64,000 nucleotides of DNA from Vannielia litorea (GTDB lineage: Bacteria > Pseudomonadota > Alphaproteobacteria > Rhodobacterales > Rhodobacteraceae): positions 1,426,001 to 1,490,000 of the forward strand of contig NZ_FSRL01000001.1 of the NCBI RefSeq assembly GCF_900142295.1. Direction: 5' to 3'. A model generated the notes under the pieces. The model worked only from the letters and a program-made list of their open reading frames with translations. It was not told the origin of the DNA and ran no database searches. The stretch's first letter is position 1. Every line of letters starts with the position of its first letter. The translations under genes were made by a program, and so were the position numbers. Below are positions 9,064 to 17,000 of the stretch, one piece after another.

Positions 9064-10074
9064 TCATACGGATTTGCCCTTGAAGAGGCCGGTGGGCTTG
9101 ATGAGGAGCACGATGACCAGGATCGCGAAGCTCACGGCGAACTTGTACTCGGTGGTCAGCAGCTGCAGCAGGCCCGTGGGGGCCAGCGCGTCGGGCAGGA
9201 CGTAGGTGGCGACCTTCTTGAAGGCGTAGGTGACGGTGACCTCGGAAAAAGCGATGACGAAGCCGCCGGCGATGGCGCCCAGCGGGGAGCCGAGGCCGCC
9301 GACGATGGCGGCGGCGAAGATCGGCAGCAGCAGCTGGAAGTAGACGAAGGGCTTGAACGACTTGTCGAGCCCGTAGAGCACGCCCGCGATGGTGGCCAGC
9401 GCGGCGACGATGAGCCAGGTGACGGCGACGACCCGTTCGGGGTTGATGCCCGAGAGCAGCGCGAGATCCTCGTTGTCGGAGAAGGCGCGCATCGACTTGC
9501 CGGTCCGGGTGCGGCCGAGGAACCAGAACAGCAGCACGACGCAGACGGCGGCCACCACCATCGTCAGCAGTTGGGTGGAGCGCAGGGCGAGGCCTTCGTC
9601 CAGCCCGGTCATCCGTTTGAAATTGCCGGCGGAAATGACAAAGCGGGCGCCGTCGGCGAAGTTCTGGTCGTCGACGCCGATGATGAAGCGGGTGATACCG
9701 TTGAGGATGAACATGACGCCGATGGAGACGATCACGAGGATCACCGGCGCGGCCTTTTGCCGGCGGTAGAAACGATAGACCGCGCGGTCGGTGCCGAGCA
9801 CCAGGAGCGCGGTGGCGCAGATGCCGAGGGGCAGGGCGAGCAGCGCGGTGGGCAGCGGCCCGAGGCCGATGCCGAGCGCCTGAAGGCCCCAGGTCAGCAG
9901 GATGGTGATGGTGGTGCCGAAGGCCATGGTGTCGCCGTGGGCGAAGTTGGAAAACCGCAGGATGCCGTAGATCAGCGTGACCCCGAGCGCGCCGAGGGCC
10001 AGCTGCGAGCCGTAGGTCGCGGCCGGGATGATGACGAAGTTGAGGAGCGCCACGACGGCGTTGAGCAGGTCCAT
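9064..10074 (-). CDS. livH: Branched-chain amino acid-type ABC transporter permease LivH
   Basis: A 336-residue membrane protein with the LivH hallmark GVTLIYGILRFSNFAHGD near residue 30 and GLGSPLGAIAGG near residue 265. The ATG at 10074 overlaps the stop of the upstream exported-protein gene in an ATGA, which fixes the start and shows translational coupling. A longer frame upstream is the shadow of the neighbouring small genes. It pairs with LivM as the heterodimeric permease. Confidence 0.92.
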   Translation of the reverse strand: MDLLNAVVALLNFVIIPAATYGSQLALGALGVTLIYGILRFSNFAHGDTMAFGTTITILLTWGLQALGIGLGPLPTALLALPLGICATALLVLGTDRAVYRFYRRQKAAPVILVIVSIGVMFILNGITRFIIGVDDQNFADGARFVISAGNFKRMTGLDEGLALRSTQLLTMVVAAVCVVLLFWFLGRTRTGKSMRAFSDNEDLALLSGINPERVVAVTWLIVAALATIAGVLYGLDKSFKPFVYFQLLLPIFAAAIVGGLGSPLGAIAGGFVIAFSEVTVTYAFKKVATYVLPDALAPTGLLQLLTTEYKFAVSFAILVIVLLIKPTGLFKGKSV

Positions 10075-10484
10075 CAGCCGGAGATCTCGCAGGTCAGGAT
10101 GTCGATCTCGGCGTAGGTCTCCGGGTAACGCTCGGTCGGGAGCCATTGGCGGATCCAGAGCGCAGAGTCCTCGCCGGTGAGAACGAAGGTGTGCAGGTGG
10201 CCATCGCCCGGCTGCCATGTCCATGGTCCGGTGTGCGAGAGGCCGCGGGCGGGCAGGGCGGTGGCGCCCTCGGGAGAGAAGCGCCAGTCGCCGGTGCCGG
10301 AAGGGTCGATGGTGACGGGCGCGAGGCTGAGCGTGACCGGTCCGGAGAAGCCCGAACAGGCGCCGGCCTGGTCGCAGCTCTTGAGGTAGGTGCAGGCGAG
10401 GTCGAGCCGCGCGCCCTCGGCCAGGGCGGGCGCTGGCGGGGCAAGGCTTGCCAGGGCGAGGGTGGCTGCGGCGCGCAGGGTCAC
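10074..10484 (-). CDS. Small exported cysteine protein 4 of the liv-operon cassette
   Basis: A 136-residue protein of unknown function starting at a GTG that overlaps the preceding stop (GTGA). A signal peptide ends near ALAEGA. The mature part opens with CTYLKSCDQAGAC, a C-x5-C-x5-C motif, and ends with a fourth Cys in LTCEISG. The same four-Cys plan occurs in the genes at 10481 and 11238, so these are probably paralogues making two disulfides in the periplasm. The position between livF and livH suggests a role with this importer, but no family was recognised. Confidence 0.75.
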   Translation of the reverse strand: MTLRAAATLALASLAPPAPALAEGARLDLACTYLKSCDQAGACSGFSGPVTLSLAPVTIDPSGTGDWRFSPEGATALPARGLSHTGPWTWQPGDGHLHTFVLTGEDSALWIRQWLPTERYPETYAEIDILTCEISG

Positions 10485-10870
10485 GGGACGATCTCGCAGG
10501 TGCCGTGGAAGCTCTGGCTCTGGATGCCCTCGACGGAGTTGTGCATCGCGTAGCGGGTGATGCCGCGCTTGAAGATCGAGACGAGGTGGATGGAGTCGAA
10601 CTCCATCGGCGAGACGAAGCTCTGGCTGTCGCCCAGCGGATCGCGGATCTGGCGGACCGGGATGACGCGGGCCGAGGCGGCGCCGCCGGTTTCCATCTCC
10701 CATTCATCGGGCTGGGTGGCATCGGCGCGGGGGCGGATGGTGAGGGTCAGGCCGGACGGCTGGCAGGAGCGCTCCTCGACGCAGTAGCGGGTGTAGCTGC
10801 ACTCGTAGCCGACGGCCAGTGCCGGGGCGGGGGCAAGAAGCGCGAGGGCAAGAAGGGCGCTGCGCGTCAC
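10481..10870 (-). CDS. Small exported cysteine protein 3 of the liv-operon cassette
   Basis: A 129-residue protein with a clear signal peptide (LLALALLAPAPALA) and a mature start containing CSYTRYCVEERSC (C-x5-C-x5-C), plus a last Cys in HGTCEIVP. The GTG start overlaps the upstream stop by GTGA, and its own stop overlaps the next GTG. Function unknown; it is the closest match in layout to the 10074 and 11238 products. The middle is rich in beta-strand-like, polar sequence, with no membrane segment after the signal. Confidence 0.75.
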   Translation of the reverse strand: MTRSALLALALLAPAPALAVGYECSYTRYCVEERSCQPSGLTLTIRPRADATQPDEWEMETGGAASARVIPVRQIRDPLGDSQSFVSPMEFDSIHLVSIFKRGITRYAMHNSVEGIQSQSFHGTCEIVP

Positions 10871-11238
10871 GTGCGGGCCTCCAGGTAGCTGACGAGGGCT
10901 TCGCGGCTGCTGCAGTCTGCCTCTTCCAGAACGCTCTCGCCGCCCATTGGCTGCACCATGATCCGGGTCGTGCCGTCGGGCAGCAGGTGCAGCGCGAGGT
11001 AGAGCTTGTCGGCGGTGGAGCTGGCAAAGAGCCGCAACCCGTTGCGGCGGGTGAGCCTGGCGCTTTGCGGGCGGGCGCCGATGAGGGTGAGCAGCGCGGG
11101 GCGGGCAGGGTCGTCCTGGGCGGTGACCCAGACTTCATAGGAGGCCGAGCTGCACATGGCGATCGGCTCGTCGTCGGACTGGGCGCCAAGCGGGCTGGCC
11201 AGGAGCGCAAGGGCGGAGGGCAGGGCGAGGTGGCGCAT
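10867..11238 (-). CDS. Small exported protein 2 of the liv-operon cassette
   Basis: A 123-residue protein with a signal peptide (ALPSALALLASPLGAQ). Unlike its three neighbours it has only two mature cysteines (AMCSSA and EADCSS), and no C-x5-C-x5-C motif. The ATG sits in an ATGA overlap with the preceding gene. It resembles DUF-type periplasmic proteins of Rhodobacteraceae in length and composition, but no family was recognised. It is coupled to the liv genes, so it is probably made together with the transporter. Confidence 0.72.
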   Translation of the reverse strand: MRHLALPSALALLASPLGAQSDDEPIAMCSSASYEVWVTAQDDPARPALLTLIGARPQSARLTRRNGLRLFASSTADKLYLALHLLPDGTTRIMVQPMGGESVLEEADCSSREALVSYLEART

Positions 11239-11630
11239 CAGAGCGGATCTCCCGCGCAGGTGCCGATGGTCATCAACCCGTAGGGCGCGCCGAAGGTCAG
11301 CCCGTGCACGGTGAGGATGAAGGCGCGCTCGTCGCTGAGCGAGAGCATCGCGGCATCGCCCCGGCGCGGGTCGATCACGGTGAAGACGCGGGTGCCGCCA
11401 TCGCCTGCGGGTTGCTCGGCGAGCAGCATCCAGGGCTCCCGGGATTCCGCGGGCTCCGTGGGGTCGAGCAGGGCGAGACCCTCGGCGCGCATCTCCAGCG
11501 CAAAGGGGCCCTCGGAGTGGTCAAGATCGCAGGTGCCGTCGGTGAGGCAGGCCGTGGAAGGGGTGCAGTCGAGCGCCAGGGAAGGACTGGAAAGCAGCGC
11601 AATGACACAGGCTTGGCGCAGCATCCTCAT
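11238..11630 (-). CDS. Small exported cysteine protein 1 of the liv-operon cassette
   Basis: A 130-residue protein beginning immediately inside the end of livF (ATGA overlap; a GGAGG site lies in the last livF codons). The signal peptide ends near SLALDC. Mature sequence starts CTPSTACLTDGTC, again C-x5-C-x5-C, and the final Cys is in IGTCAGDPL. It heads the run of four exported proteins. Function unknown. The shared cysteine plan with two following genes argues for duplication rather than chance. Confidence 0.75.
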   Translation of the reverse strand: MRMLRQACVIALLSSPSLALDCTPSTACLTDGTCDLDHSEGPFALEMRAEGLALLDPTEPAESREPWMLLAEQPAGDGGTRVFTVIDPRRGDAAMLSLSDERAFILTVHGLTFGAPYGLMTIGTCAGDPL

Positions 11631-12445
11631 CCTCCCAGAAAGCTCTGGCGGACCTCTGGATCGTTCAGCAGATCCTGCCCGGTGCCGGTGTGGGCGTTGC
11701 TGCCCTGAACCAGAACGTAGCCCTTGTCGGCGATCTCGAGCGCCTGGCGGGCGTTCTGCTCGACCATCAGCACGGGCAGGCCGGTGCGGGCGACCTCGAT
11801 GATGCGGTCGAAGAGCTCGTCCATCACGATGGGCGAGACGCCGGCGGTGGGTTCGTCGAGCATGAGAACCTTGGGCTGGGTCATCAGCGCCCGGCCGACG
11901 GCGACCTGCTGGCGCTGGCCGCCGGAAAGCTCGCCCGCGGGCTGGCGGCGCTTTTCCTTCAGGATCGGGAAGAGGTCGTAGACCTGCGCCATGGTGCCCG
12001 AGATGTCATCTTCGCGGATGAAGGCACCCATCTCGAGATTTTCCTCCACGGTCATGGAGGTGAAGATGTTGTTGGTCTGGGGCACGAAGCCCATGCCCGC
12101 GCGCACCCGGTCCTGCGGGCTGAGGTCGGTGATGTCCTTGCCCGCGAGCCGCACGGAGCCCTTGCGCAGGTTCAGCATGCCGAAGACGGCCTTCATGGCG
12201 GTGGACTTGCCCGCGCCGTTGGGGCCGACGATGACCGCGATCTCGCCGGGCTCAACGGCGATGGTGCAGTCGTGCAGGATGTCGGGGCCGGTGCCGTAGC
12301 CGCCAGTCATGCTGTCGCCGATGAGAAAGGCGCTGCCGGTCATCGCCGCCTCGCCGCTGCCGGGCGCGGGGGTGAGGGTGGAGGCGGGGCGGGGATTGGT
12401 GATGGAGCGGTCGGCGTTGCCGCGGCCGGAGTAGGTGTCGGACAT
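11627..12445 (-). CDS. livF: Branched-chain amino acid-type ABC transporter ATPase LivF
   Basis: A 272-residue ABC ATPase. Walker A GPNGAGKS is at residues 74-81, the signature LSGGQ at 173-177 and Walker B VLMLDEP at 193-199, followed by GVSPIVMDELF typical of LivF. The first ~34 residues are a polar extension not usual in LivF; an internal Met at residue 35 is an alternative start. The next gene starts inside its stop codon. Confidence 0.92.
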   Translation of the reverse strand: MSDTYSGRGNADRSITNPRPASTLTPAPGSGEAAMTGSAFLIGDSMTGGYGTGPDILHDCTIAVEPGEIAVIVGPNGAGKSTAMKAVFGMLNLRKGSVRLAGKDITDLSPQDRVRAGMGFVPQTNNIFTSMTVEENLEMGAFIREDDISGTMAQVYDLFPILKEKRRQPAGELSGGQRQQVAVGRALMTQPKVLMLDEPTAGVSPIVMDELFDRIIEVARTGLPVLMVEQNARQALEIADKGYVLVQGSNAHTGTGQDLLNDPEVRQSFLGG

Positions 12446-12446
12446 G

Positions 12447-12551
12447 TCAGCAGCCTCGCGGGACGCGCGGGTGGAGGGCGTGCACCGGTGCGACCGGGGC
12501 CGGGCGGGCCTGGGCGGCCTGAGCGGGCAGGGCAGGGGCGATGCGGATCAC
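12447..12551 (-). CDS. Possible 34-residue linking ORF between livG and livF
   Basis: A GTG overlapping the livG stop (GTGA) opens a frame of 34 codons rich in Ala, Pro, Arg and His that closes 1 base before the livF ATG. The geometry would carry ribosomes from livG to livF across an otherwise 100-bp gap. The peptide itself has no recognisable features, so it may only serve coupling, or not be translated. Confidence 0.25.
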   Translation of the reverse strand: MIRIAPALPAQAAQARPAPVAPVHALHPRVPRGC

Positions 12552-13330
12552 GCGGGCACCTCCTTCTTGTGCTTCAGGCCGGTGCCCAGGTAGGCCTCGA
12601 TGACGTGCTCGTTGGCCTTGATCTCGGCCAGCGTGCCCTCGGCCAGCACCTTGCCCTCGGCCATGCAGATCACCGGGTCGCAGAGGCGCTCGATGAAGTC
12701 CATGTCGTGCTCGATGACAACAAAGGTGTAGCCGCGCTCCTTGTTCAGGCGGATGATCGCGTCGCCGATGGTGTTGAGCAGGGTGCGGTTCACGCCCGCG
12801 CCGACCTCGTCGAGAAAGACGATGCGGGCATCGACCATCATGGTGCGGCCCAGCTCCAGCAGCTTTTTCTGGCCGCCGGAGACCTGGCCTGCCTTGTGGT
12901 CGGCCAGGTGGGAGATGGTGAGGAATTCGAGCACCTCGTCGGCCTTGGCGCGCAGCGCGCGCTCCTCTTCGGCGATCCGCTTGCGGCCGAACCAGGTGTT
13001 CCACAGCGCCTCGCCTGTCTGGCCGCCGGGGACCATCATCAGGTTCTCGCGGCAGGTCATCGAGCCGAACTCGTGGGCGATCTGGAAGGTGCGCAGCAGG
13101 CCCTTGCCGAAGAGCGCGTGAGGCGGCAGGCCGGTGATGTCTTCGCCATTCATCGTGACGCGGCCTGACGTTGGTTCAAGAACGCCGGCCACCACGTTGA
13201 AAAGCGTGGTCTTTCCTGCGCCGTTTGGGCCGATCAGGCCGGTGATGGAGCCGGGCTGAATGGTCAGCGTGGCGCCGTCGACGGCGTGAAAGCCGCCGAA
13301 GTGCTTGTGCAGGTTCTCGACCTGGATCAT
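12548..13330 (-). CDS. livG: Branched-chain amino acid-type ABC transporter ATPase LivG
   Basis: A 260-residue ABC ATPase with Walker A GPNGAGKT at residues 34-41, a VSGGQ signature at 150-154 and Walker B IVFLDE at 170-175. The motif RTFQIAHEF and the long insert before the signature are LivG-like. LivG and LivF form the heterodimeric engine under LivH/LivM. It is the second gene of the operon, after livK and an intervening hairpin. Confidence 0.92.
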   Translation of the reverse strand: MIQVENLHKHFGGFHAVDGATLTIQPGSITGLIGPNGAGKTTLFNVVAGVLEPTSGRVTMNGEDITGLPPHALFGKGLLRTFQIAHEFGSMTCRENLMMVPGGQTGEALWNTWFGRKRIAEEERALRAKADEVLEFLTISHLADHKAGQVSGGQKKLLELGRTMMVDARIVFLDEVGAGVNRTLLNTIGDAIIRLNKERGYTFVVIEHDMDFIERLCDPVICMAEGKVLAEGTLAEIKANEHVIEAYLGTGLKHKKEVPA

Positions 13331-13389
13331 CGCAGCCTGTCCATTCTGGCGTTATTGCACCGCGCGGGGGCGGTGGGGCAGAAGGCGCA

Positions 13390-13418
13390 GCCCGGGAGAA
13401 CGCGTGGTTCGCCCGGGC
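13390..13418 (-). promoter_or_regulatory. Intercistronic hairpin between livK and livG
   Basis: Arms GCCCGGG/CCCGGGC plus inner GAAC/GTTC around a GCGTG loop form an 11-bp stem with one internal mismatch, 12 bp after the livK stop. There is no T-run, so full termination is unlikely. By analogy with other binding-protein operons it may protect the livK message from decay or attenuate read-through, giving more LivK than channel proteins (inference). Confidence 0.55.
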
Positions 13419-13430
13419 CGGCCGATGTGC

Positions 13431-14627
13431 TTAGCGGTATTCCTGCGTCTTGCGCTCGCCGCCCTCGAACCCGTAGATCCGGAAGTTGCCCGCGGCCTCG
13501 CCCGATCCGATCAGCTCGACGGCGGTGGCACCGACGTAGTCGATGTCTTCGCCCGCGGCGATCAGTTCCAGCGCCTTCTGCAGCTCGCCGGGATAGATCT
13601 TTTCGCCCGGAGCGTTGGCCACGTCCATCACCTTGGTCTTGTAGGTTTCGGCGTCGGTCGCCCCGGCGGCCTGCATCGCGAGAAGCAGGAGCGCGGCGGC
13701 GTCGTAGCTTTCGCCGGTGTAGGAGGAGGTGGGATCGAATCCGGCGGCACCGGCCAGTTCGGTGAACATGGCGTTGCCGGGGCTGTCGTTGCCGGGAACC
13801 GAGCCGATGGTGTTGTCGAGCCCGTCGCCGAACACCTCGACGAGGCTGTCGCCATACATGCCGTCGGGCAGGAAGAAGGCATCGAAGGCGCCGGTATCGA
13901 GCGCCGCCTGGATCATGCCGCGACCGCCCTGGTCGACGTAACCCGCGACCACCAGCATGTCACCGCCGGCGGAGGCCAGCGCCGCGACTTCGGCGGAGTA
14001 GTCGGCCTTGCCGTCCTCGTGGGCCGCCGAGAGGGTGACGCTGCCGCCGGCCTCTTCGTAGGCGGCCTGGAAGGAGTCGGCGAGGCCCTTGCCGTAGTCG
14101 TTGTTGGTGTAGGTCAGCGCCACCGACATGATGCCCTTTTCCTTCAGCACCTCGGCCATCACCACGCCCTGGCGGGCGTCGGAGGGGGCGGTGCGGAAGA
14201 ACAGGTCGTTGTCTTCGGCGGTGGAGAGGCCCGGCGAGGTAGCCGAGGGCGAGATCATCGCGACGCCATTGGGCATGGCGACATTGGTCAGGACGGCACC
14301 GGTCACGCCGGAGCAGTCGGCGCCCATGATGCCCATCACCCCGTCAGAGGTGATCAGGCGCTCGGCGGCGGCGGTGGCGGCGGCGCTGTCGATGCAGGTC
14401 GAGTCGGCCTCGACGGCGGTGACGGTGGTGCCGCCAAGCAGTGCGCCGCTGTCGGACACCTCCTTGATCGCCATCATGGCGCCGTCGCGCATGGCGGGCG
14501 TGATCGATTCGAGCGGGCCGGTGAAGCCCAGCATGATGCCGAGCTTGACTTCGTTGCCGTGGCTTGCCGCCAGAGCGGGGCCGGCGAGCGCGGCCAACGC
14601 GGTGGTGGCGAGGATCAGTTTTTTCAT
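13431..14627 (-). CDS. livK: Periplasmic substrate-binding protein of the liv-type ABC transporter
   Basis: A 398-residue protein with a signal peptide ending ALAASHG and the type I binding-protein fold of the Leu/Ile/Val/amide family (VKLGIMLGFTGPLE at the mature start; ADCSGVTGAVLTNV, FFRTAPSDARQG and YTNNDYGKGLADSF in order). It captures a solute in the periplasm and hands it to LivHM. It heads the minus-strand operon. The ligand cannot be read from sequence; the nearby demethylating dehydrogenase hints at an N-methylated amino compound. Confidence 0.92.
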   Translation of the reverse strand: MKKLILATTALAALAGPALAASHGNEVKLGIMLGFTGPLESITPAMRDGAMMAIKEVSDSGALLGGTTVTAVEADSTCIDSAAATAAAERLITSDGVMGIMGADCSGVTGAVLTNVAMPNGVAMISPSATSPGLSTAEDNDLFFRTAPSDARQGVVMAEVLKEKGIMSVALTYTNNDYGKGLADSFQAAYEEAGGSVTLSAAHEDGKADYSAEVAALASAGGDMLVVAGYVDQGGRGMIQAALDTGAFDAFFLPDGMYGDSLVEVFGDGLDNTIGSVPGNDSPGNAMFTELAGAAGFDPTSSYTGESYDAAALLLLAMQAAGATDAETYKTKVMDVANAPGEKIYPGELQKALELIAAGEDIDYVGATAVELIGSGEAAGNFRIYGFEGGERKTQEYR

Positions 14628-14777
14628 TGTGGGTCTCCCTGTTGGAACATTGTCCTGCGCGAGAGCCTAGACCGGGAAATGCGCTTTGGAAAGCGGGGGT
14701 TTGCGGGGGACCTTGCGGAAAGTTGAATGGGCCGCTCGCCGGTGCCGGGCTAGCTTTGCGGAAACGGGAGATTTGCG

Positions 14778-15866
14778 ATGACAGGACGGATGGCAGGGCT
14801 GATCGTGGCCGGTGTAATGGCGCTGACCGGGGCGGCGGCCTTTGGGCAGGGGGTTCGCATGGAGCGCATCATGGCGGGGCTCGACGAGCCCTGGGGGCTG
14901 GCCTTCATGCCGGGCGGCGGCTTTCTGGTGACCGAGCGGGGCGGCGATCTGACCCTGGTCAGAAACGGCAAGGCGCAAAGGGTCTCCGGTGTGCCGCAGG
15001 TCTATGACAGCGGGCAGGGCGGGTTGCTCGACATCATGGTGCCAAAGGACTTTGCCACGAGCCGCGAGGTGTTCGTGAGCTTCGCCAAGGCGCAGGGCGG
15101 TGGTGCCGGCACGGCGCTGGGGAGGGGCCGGCTCAGCGCCGACGGCACGGCGCTGGAGGGCTTCGAGGTGATCTACGAGATGGATCCGGGCTCCAGCGGC
15201 GGGCGGCACTTTGGCTCGCGAATCGTGGAGGGGGCGGATGGGCTCATCTACCTCACAATCGGCGAGCGCGGCGACCGGCCCGCGGCGCAGGACCTGAGCC
15301 GGGAGAACGGCTCGGTGGTGCGGCTGGCACGCGATGGCACGGTACCGAAGGACAACCCCTTTGCCGGACGCGCGGGCGCGCAGCCGGAGATCTGGAGCTA
15401 CGGCCACCGCAACCCGCAGGGCGCGGCGCTGGACGGGCAGGGGCGGCTCTGGGTGGTAGAGCATGGCGCGCAGGGCGGCGACGAGCTGAACCTGGTGCGG
15501 AAGGGCGCCAACTACGGCTGGCCGGTGATCTCCTACGGGCGGCACTACTCGGGCGCACGGATCGGCGAGGGCACGGCCAAGGACGGCATGGAGCAGCCGG
15601 TGCGTTACTGGGACCCCTCGATCGCGCCCTCCGGCCTGATGTTCTACTCCGGCAAGCTCTGGCCGGAGTGGAAGGGGCAGGTCTTTGTCGGGAGCCTGAA
15701 GTTCGACATGATCTCCAGACTGTCTGCCGACGGGCGCACCGAGCTGGAGCGGATCGAGACGCGCGAGACCAGCCGGGTGCGCGACGTGCGCGAGGCGCCG
15801 GACGGGACGATCTGGTTTCTGTCGGTCGGCGAGGGTGCGGTTTATCGCATGAGGCCCGCGCAGTAG
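14778..15866 (+). CDS. Exported PQQ-dependent aldose sugar dehydrogenase (soluble-type)
   Basis: A 362-residue protein with a signal peptide (ending AAAFGQG) and the six-bladed propeller motifs of the soluble glucose/aldose dehydrogenase family: LDEPWGLAFMPGG, HFGSRI, GERGDR, SYGHRNPQGAAL, VEHGAQGGDELN, NYGWPVISYG. Members oxidise aldoses in the periplasm with PQQ. No PQQ synthesis genes are near. It is divergent from livK, 150 bp away. The next ABC transporter operon starts 156 bp downstream on the same strand. Confidence 0.85.
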   Translation: MTGRMAGLIVAGVMALTGAAAFGQGVRMERIMAGLDEPWGLAFMPGGGFLVTERGGDLTLVRNGKAQRVSGVPQVYDSGQGGLLDIMVPKDFATSREVFVSFAKAQGGGAGTALGRGRLSADGTALEGFEVIYEMDPGSSGGRHFGSRIVEGADGLIYLTIGERGDRPAAQDLSRENGSVVRLARDGTVPKDNPFAGRAGAQPEIWSYGHRNPQGAALDGQGRLWVVEHGAQGGDELNLVRKGANYGWPVISYGRHYSGARIGEGTAKDGMEQPVRYWDPSIAPSGLMFYSGKLWPEWKGQVFVGSLKFDMISRLSADGRTELERIETRETSRVRDVREAPDGTIWFLSVGEGAVYRMRPAQ

Positions 15867-15967
15867 AGGGCGCCGCCGAGCGCTCCCTTGGGGGCAAACA
15901 GCGGCAAGACATCATGCGCGATGCGGCACGGATCGAAACCGGCGCGCGGGCCGAAGGGCCTCCCCAT

Positions 15968-16013
15968 CCGGGCGTGCATCCCGTAGAAGCGGGGCAGGGC
16001 CCTTCACGCCGGG
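15968..16013 (+). promoter_or_regulatory. Structured leader hairpin overlapping the ribosome site of the 16023 gene
   Basis: CCGGGCGTG (15968-15976) pairs with CACGCCGGG (16005-16013), nine positions with one mismatch, enclosing a smaller CCC...GGG pairing. The 3' arm runs into the GGGAG ribosome site just before the ATG at 16023. Such an arrangement could mask the site. No known riboswitch consensus was recognised. Confidence 0.4.
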
Positions 16014-16022
16014 AGATACGAG

Positions 16023-16997
16023 ATGAAAAGGTTGAGAACGCTGGCCCTCGCGGGGGTGGCGGTGGCGGCCGGGGCCGTACAGGCGCTGGCGCAGGACCTT
16101 CCGGTGATCCGGCTGGCCACGCTGGAGATCGGCACGGTCAATTGGGAGCTTGCCACCATCAAGGAAAACCGGCTCGACGAGAAGCACGGGTTCACCCTCG
16201 AGATCCAGAGCTACGCCGACAACGGGGCCACACGGGTGGCGCTGGAGGGCGATGCCGCCGACGTGGTGGTGGCCGACTGGATCTGGGCGGCCCGGCAGCG
16301 GGCGGCGGGCCGGGATTATGTGGTTGTTCCCTATTCCAAGGCGGTGGGCGGGCTGGTGGTGCCGGCAGGCAGCACCGCGCAGACCTTGGAAGACCTCAAG
16401 GGCGCCAGGATCGGCATTGCCGGCGGGCCGCTCGACAAGAGCTGGCTCATCCTGCGAGCCTATGCCACGCAGGCATACGGGATGGATCTTGCCGGTGAGA
16501 CCGAACAGGTGTTCGGGGCGCCGCCGCTGATCTTCAAGGCCGGGCTGTCGGGTGAGACCGGAGGGGCGATCAACTTCTGGCACTTCCTGGCCAAGATGAA
16601 GGCGGCGGGAATGCGGGAGCTGATCTCGGTGGAAACCGCCAGCAAGGCGCTTGGGCTCGACCCGGATACGCCCTTGCTGGGCTACGTGCTGAAAGAGAGC
16701 TTTCTGGCCGCGCACCCGGAACTCGGGCACGCGCTCTACCGCGCGTCGCGTGACGCCAAGGACCTGCTCGCCCATGATCCGGCAGCCTGGGAGGCGCTGC
16801 GCGACCAGATGAATGTGCAGACCGAGGCCCAGTTCGAGACGCTGAAGGCCGATTTCATCGCCGGGATCCCGGCCGACCGTCCGGTGAGCCGGGACGGGGC
16901 AGATGCGTTTCTCGTGGTGATGGCCGAACTGGGCGGCGCGGAGCTGGTGGGGCAGGCCACATCGCTGCCGGACGGGCTGTTTCTCGATGGTGAGTAG
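16023..16997 (+). CDS. NMT1/SsuA-type ABC transporter substrate-binding protein
   Basis: A 324-residue protein with signal peptide ending ALAQDL. The type II binding-protein elements IRLATLEIGTVNWELATI, GDAADVVVADW and LKGARIGIAGGPLDKSW place it with the SsuA/TauA/ThiY-like group, whose ligands include sulfonates, nitrate and thiamin precursors. The permease begins 3 bp after its stop. A structured leader precedes it. Proximity to the PQQ enzyme is noted, but the ligand is unknown. Confidence 0.82.
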   Translation: MKRLRTLALAGVAVAAGAVQALAQDLPVIRLATLEIGTVNWELATIKENRLDEKHGFTLEIQSYADNGATRVALEGDAADVVVADWIWAARQRAAGRDYVVVPYSKAVGGLVVPAGSTAQTLEDLKGARIGIAGGPLDKSWLILRAYATQAYGMDLAGETEQVFGAPPLIFKAGLSGETGGAINFWHFLAKMKAAGMRELISVETASKALGLDPDTPLLGYVLKESFLAAHPELGHALYRASRDAKDLLAHDPAAWEALRDQMNVQTEAQFETLKADFIAGIPADRPVSRDGADAFLVVMAELGGAELVGQATSLPDGLFLDGE

Positions 16998-17000
16998 GGC

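Noticed and set aside
15867..16022. A TPP or other known riboswitch in the leader of the NMT1-type transporter
   Set aside because: The conserved CTGAGA and ACCTGATC-type elements are absent; only a generic hairpin can be shown.
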